Origin: Bacteroidota bacterium
GTDB lineage: Bacteria > Bacteroidota > Bacteroidia > NS11-12g > UBA955
Length of the DNA stretch: 41,644 nt
Direction of reading: 5' to 3'
Assembly (NCBI GenBank): GCA_009918425.1
Contig: RGEC01000001.1
Span: forward strand, 1 to 41,644
Shown: positions 40,670 to 41,644 of the stretch, one piece after another
Layout of the letters: each line of letters begins with the position of its first letter
Numbering within the stretch: position 1 is the stretch's first letter
Position numbers and translations under genes: made by a program
The notes under the pieces: generated by a model
The model's input: the letters and a program-made list of their open reading frames with translations, nothing else
Told to the model about the DNA's origin: nothing
The model's database searches: none

Positions 40670-41011
40670 ATGGAAATCGATTTGAGAAAAAAAGAAAACC
40701 TGCATGTTGTTTTTTGGCTAATAAAAGATTTTGCCTGGCTTGCGGGATTTAAATGGTTAGGTATGGGCATGGCAGTGCCAACTGTGTTGTTGTCGTATTG
40801 GCTCACTTACAGGAGCCGCGCAATCAGAACCGATTTTTTTCATAATCTGGCCGTTTCATTCTGGATAACCGGAAATTCCATGTGGATGGTAGGGGAGTTT
40901 TATTTTGATGATAAAATAAGACACCTGGTTATCCCTGTTTTTATTTTTGGATTGGCGGTTATAGGTTATTTTTATCTGACAGAATATTTACATAAAAAAA
41001 ATCCCGGATAA
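40670..41011 (+). CDS. Small conserved membrane protein of unknown function
   Basis: A 113-residue protein with three predicted hydrophobic segments (about 30-46, 60-76 and 86-105) and a charged N-terminus MEIDLRKKENLHVVFWLIKD. The ENLHVVFWLIKDFAW start and FHNLAVSFWITGNSMWM core match, as I recall, a widespread uncharacterised Bacteroidota membrane protein family; no function is known. The stop codon lies in the loop of the following terminator, so its last residues (KNPG) are encoded by the terminator's 5' arm. The GSCFA gene is divergent. Confidence 0.75.
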   Translation: MEIDLRKKENLHVVFWLIKDFAWLAGFKWLGMGMAVPTVLLSYWLTYRSRAIRTDFFHNLAVSFWITGNSMWMVGEFYFDDKIRHLVIPVFIFGLAVIGYFYLTEYLHKKNPG

Positions 41012-41022
41012 CCGGGATTTTT
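40997..41022. terminator. Bidirectional terminator overlapping a stop codon
   Basis: AAAAATCCCGG (40997-41007) pairs with CCGGGATTTTT (41012-41022) across an ATAA loop that contains the stop of the membrane-protein gene. It also lies 19 nt past the stop of the convergent gene ending at 41041. Confidence 0.92.
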
Positions 41023-41040
41023 CAGGTAACACATTACAGA

Positions 41041-41643
41041 TTAGCGGTGGCACTCATAAAACAGTTGCCACTGCTTTTCGGTAAGGATGGATTTTAGTTC
41101 GCGTAAGAATAGATTGTAGCAGTCCTTGAGCGCTTTTTTCTCTTTTTCATGAAGTTTTTCTACAGCCTCCTTAAAATTTAATTTTTCTTTTTCAACAGCA
41201 ATCTCATATTGTTTTTTAGACAAGTATCCGTTGAGAAAACTTCTTTTAAGTCGGTTTAGTCTTTTCTCATGTTCGGCCAATAATCTATTATAAGCTTCTC
41301 TGGTCCGTTTTATAACCGATGCTTTGCAATCTTCGTATTTTTCCAGCGCTCTTTTTATTCGAATTCGCTGGTCATCCTTTAATTCAATCTTACGTAAGCA
41401 GTCGACAAAGGATTCGTCTTTGTCTGAAGTAATCGCGTTAATGTTGACCGGAGCCTCATCGAAGTCGGCTGCTATGACGGTAAAATCCGGTGACAGACCT
41501 TCATTTTCCATGGAAAGTATGCCATCTTCAAATTTAATCTCAGCCTGATCAATAAAGCGATCCGTTTTTGATAAAAGATACTGTATGTGTTCATCGGAAT
41601 TGGATTCAGGAACAAAAGCATCTGTTTTTTTACAGTTCACCAT
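41041..41643 (-). CDS. Spy/LTxxQ-like lipoprotein, 5' end probably beyond window
   Basis: At least 200 residues. The first visible Met (41643) is followed by VNCKKTD, which looks like the end of a lipoprotein signal with the acylated Cys, so the true start most likely lies to the right of the window. Residues about 85-200 are strongly helical and charged (ELKDDQRIRIKRALEKYEDC, HEKRLNRLKRSFLNGYLSKKQYE), with a terminal ILTEKQWQLFYECH close to the LTxxQ motif of Spy/CpxP-type envelope-stress chaperones. The coiled-coil character and the final motif suggest such a role, but this is inference from pattern only. Confidence 0.6.
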   Translation of the reverse strand: MVNCKKTDAFVPESNSDEHIQYLLSKTDRFIDQAEIKFEDGILSMENEGLSPDFTVIAADFDEAPVNINAITSDKDESFVDCLRKIELKDDQRIRIKRALEKYEDCKASVIKRTREAYNRLLAEHEKRLNRLKRSFLNGYLSKKQYEIAVEKEKLNFKEAVEKLHEKEKKALKDCYNLFLRELKSILTEKQWQLFYECHR

Positions 41644-41644
41644 G

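Noticed and set aside
1..41644. tRNA, rRNA, riboswitch, IS or prophage
   Set aside because: No cloverleaf, rRNA, known riboswitch core, transposase, integrase or terminal inverted repeat was recognised on either strand by reading; a covariance-model search would be the decisive test.

Overview
The window is a stretch of chromosome from a member of the Bacteroidota, probably of the Chitinophagales/Saprospirales/Sphingobacteriales type. Direct evidence: the Bacteroidota -7 promoter element TAnnTTTG lies just upstream of many start codons; there is a short 287-residue primary sigma factor; two large secreted proteins end in the gliding-motility-associated C-terminal (CHU_C, type IX secretion type B) domain and a third ends in a type A-like sorting tail; a GSCFA-family protein and a 190-residue adenylate kinase are present. 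No tRNA, rRNA, CRISPR array, insertion sequence or prophage was recognised. No gene-free stretch exceeds 300 bases; the longest gaps are 3921-4159 and 8587-8797.

Layout. 1-779 (minus): an ECF sigma factor with a translationally coupled membrane anti-sigma-like gene that runs off the left edge. 839-2973 (plus): methyltransferase, PAP2 phosphatase, enoyl-CoA hydratase, closed by a bidirectional terminator shared with an Omp28-like thioredoxin-fold lipoprotein (3036-3920, minus). 4160-10630 (plus): a surface-glycan locus with a flippase, pseB, pseC, pseF, pseI and a DUF115/MptE-like protein with a GNGPSL motif. It encodes most of CMP-pseudaminic acid synthesis, but pseH and pseG are not here. 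10633-13164 (minus): a secreted CHU_C protein without a normal ATG start. 13292-15329 (plus): adk, a SIMPL protein and a YjjG-type HAD phosphatase, tightly packed. 15378-23875 (plus): a small T9SS protein, a membrane VWA protein, mnmA and a 1499-residue PKD-repeat adhesin with an IgGFc-binding-like head.

23946-31145 is a minus-strand block: rpoD, feoB and feoA, an M1 aminopeptidase, aroE and a DedA protein. 31206-34782 (plus) holds a 40-residue Cys-rich lipoprotein-like gene, an Uma2 nuclease-like protein with an apparent N-terminal helix-turn-helix, ahcY and a PIG-V-like GT-C mannosyltransferase. 34783-41643 is mixed: parE, a TPR-like lipoprotein, a secreted CarboxypepD_reg-like protein, a broken chromate transporter, a small lipoprotein, a GSCFA protein, a small conserved membrane protein and a Spy/LTxxQ-like protein cut by the right edge.

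Most of the window is housekeeping. The points that stand out are the near-leaderless promoter architecture, the incomplete pseudaminate pathway beside a DUF115-like gene with an internal GC spike, convergent genes whose stop codons touch or overlap without a terminator, the HTH-Uma2 fusion, and the disrupted chrA. I do not see a clearly new multi-gene system. The best candidate for new biology is the Pse locus together with the large T9SS surface proteins near it, but a functional link between them is inference.
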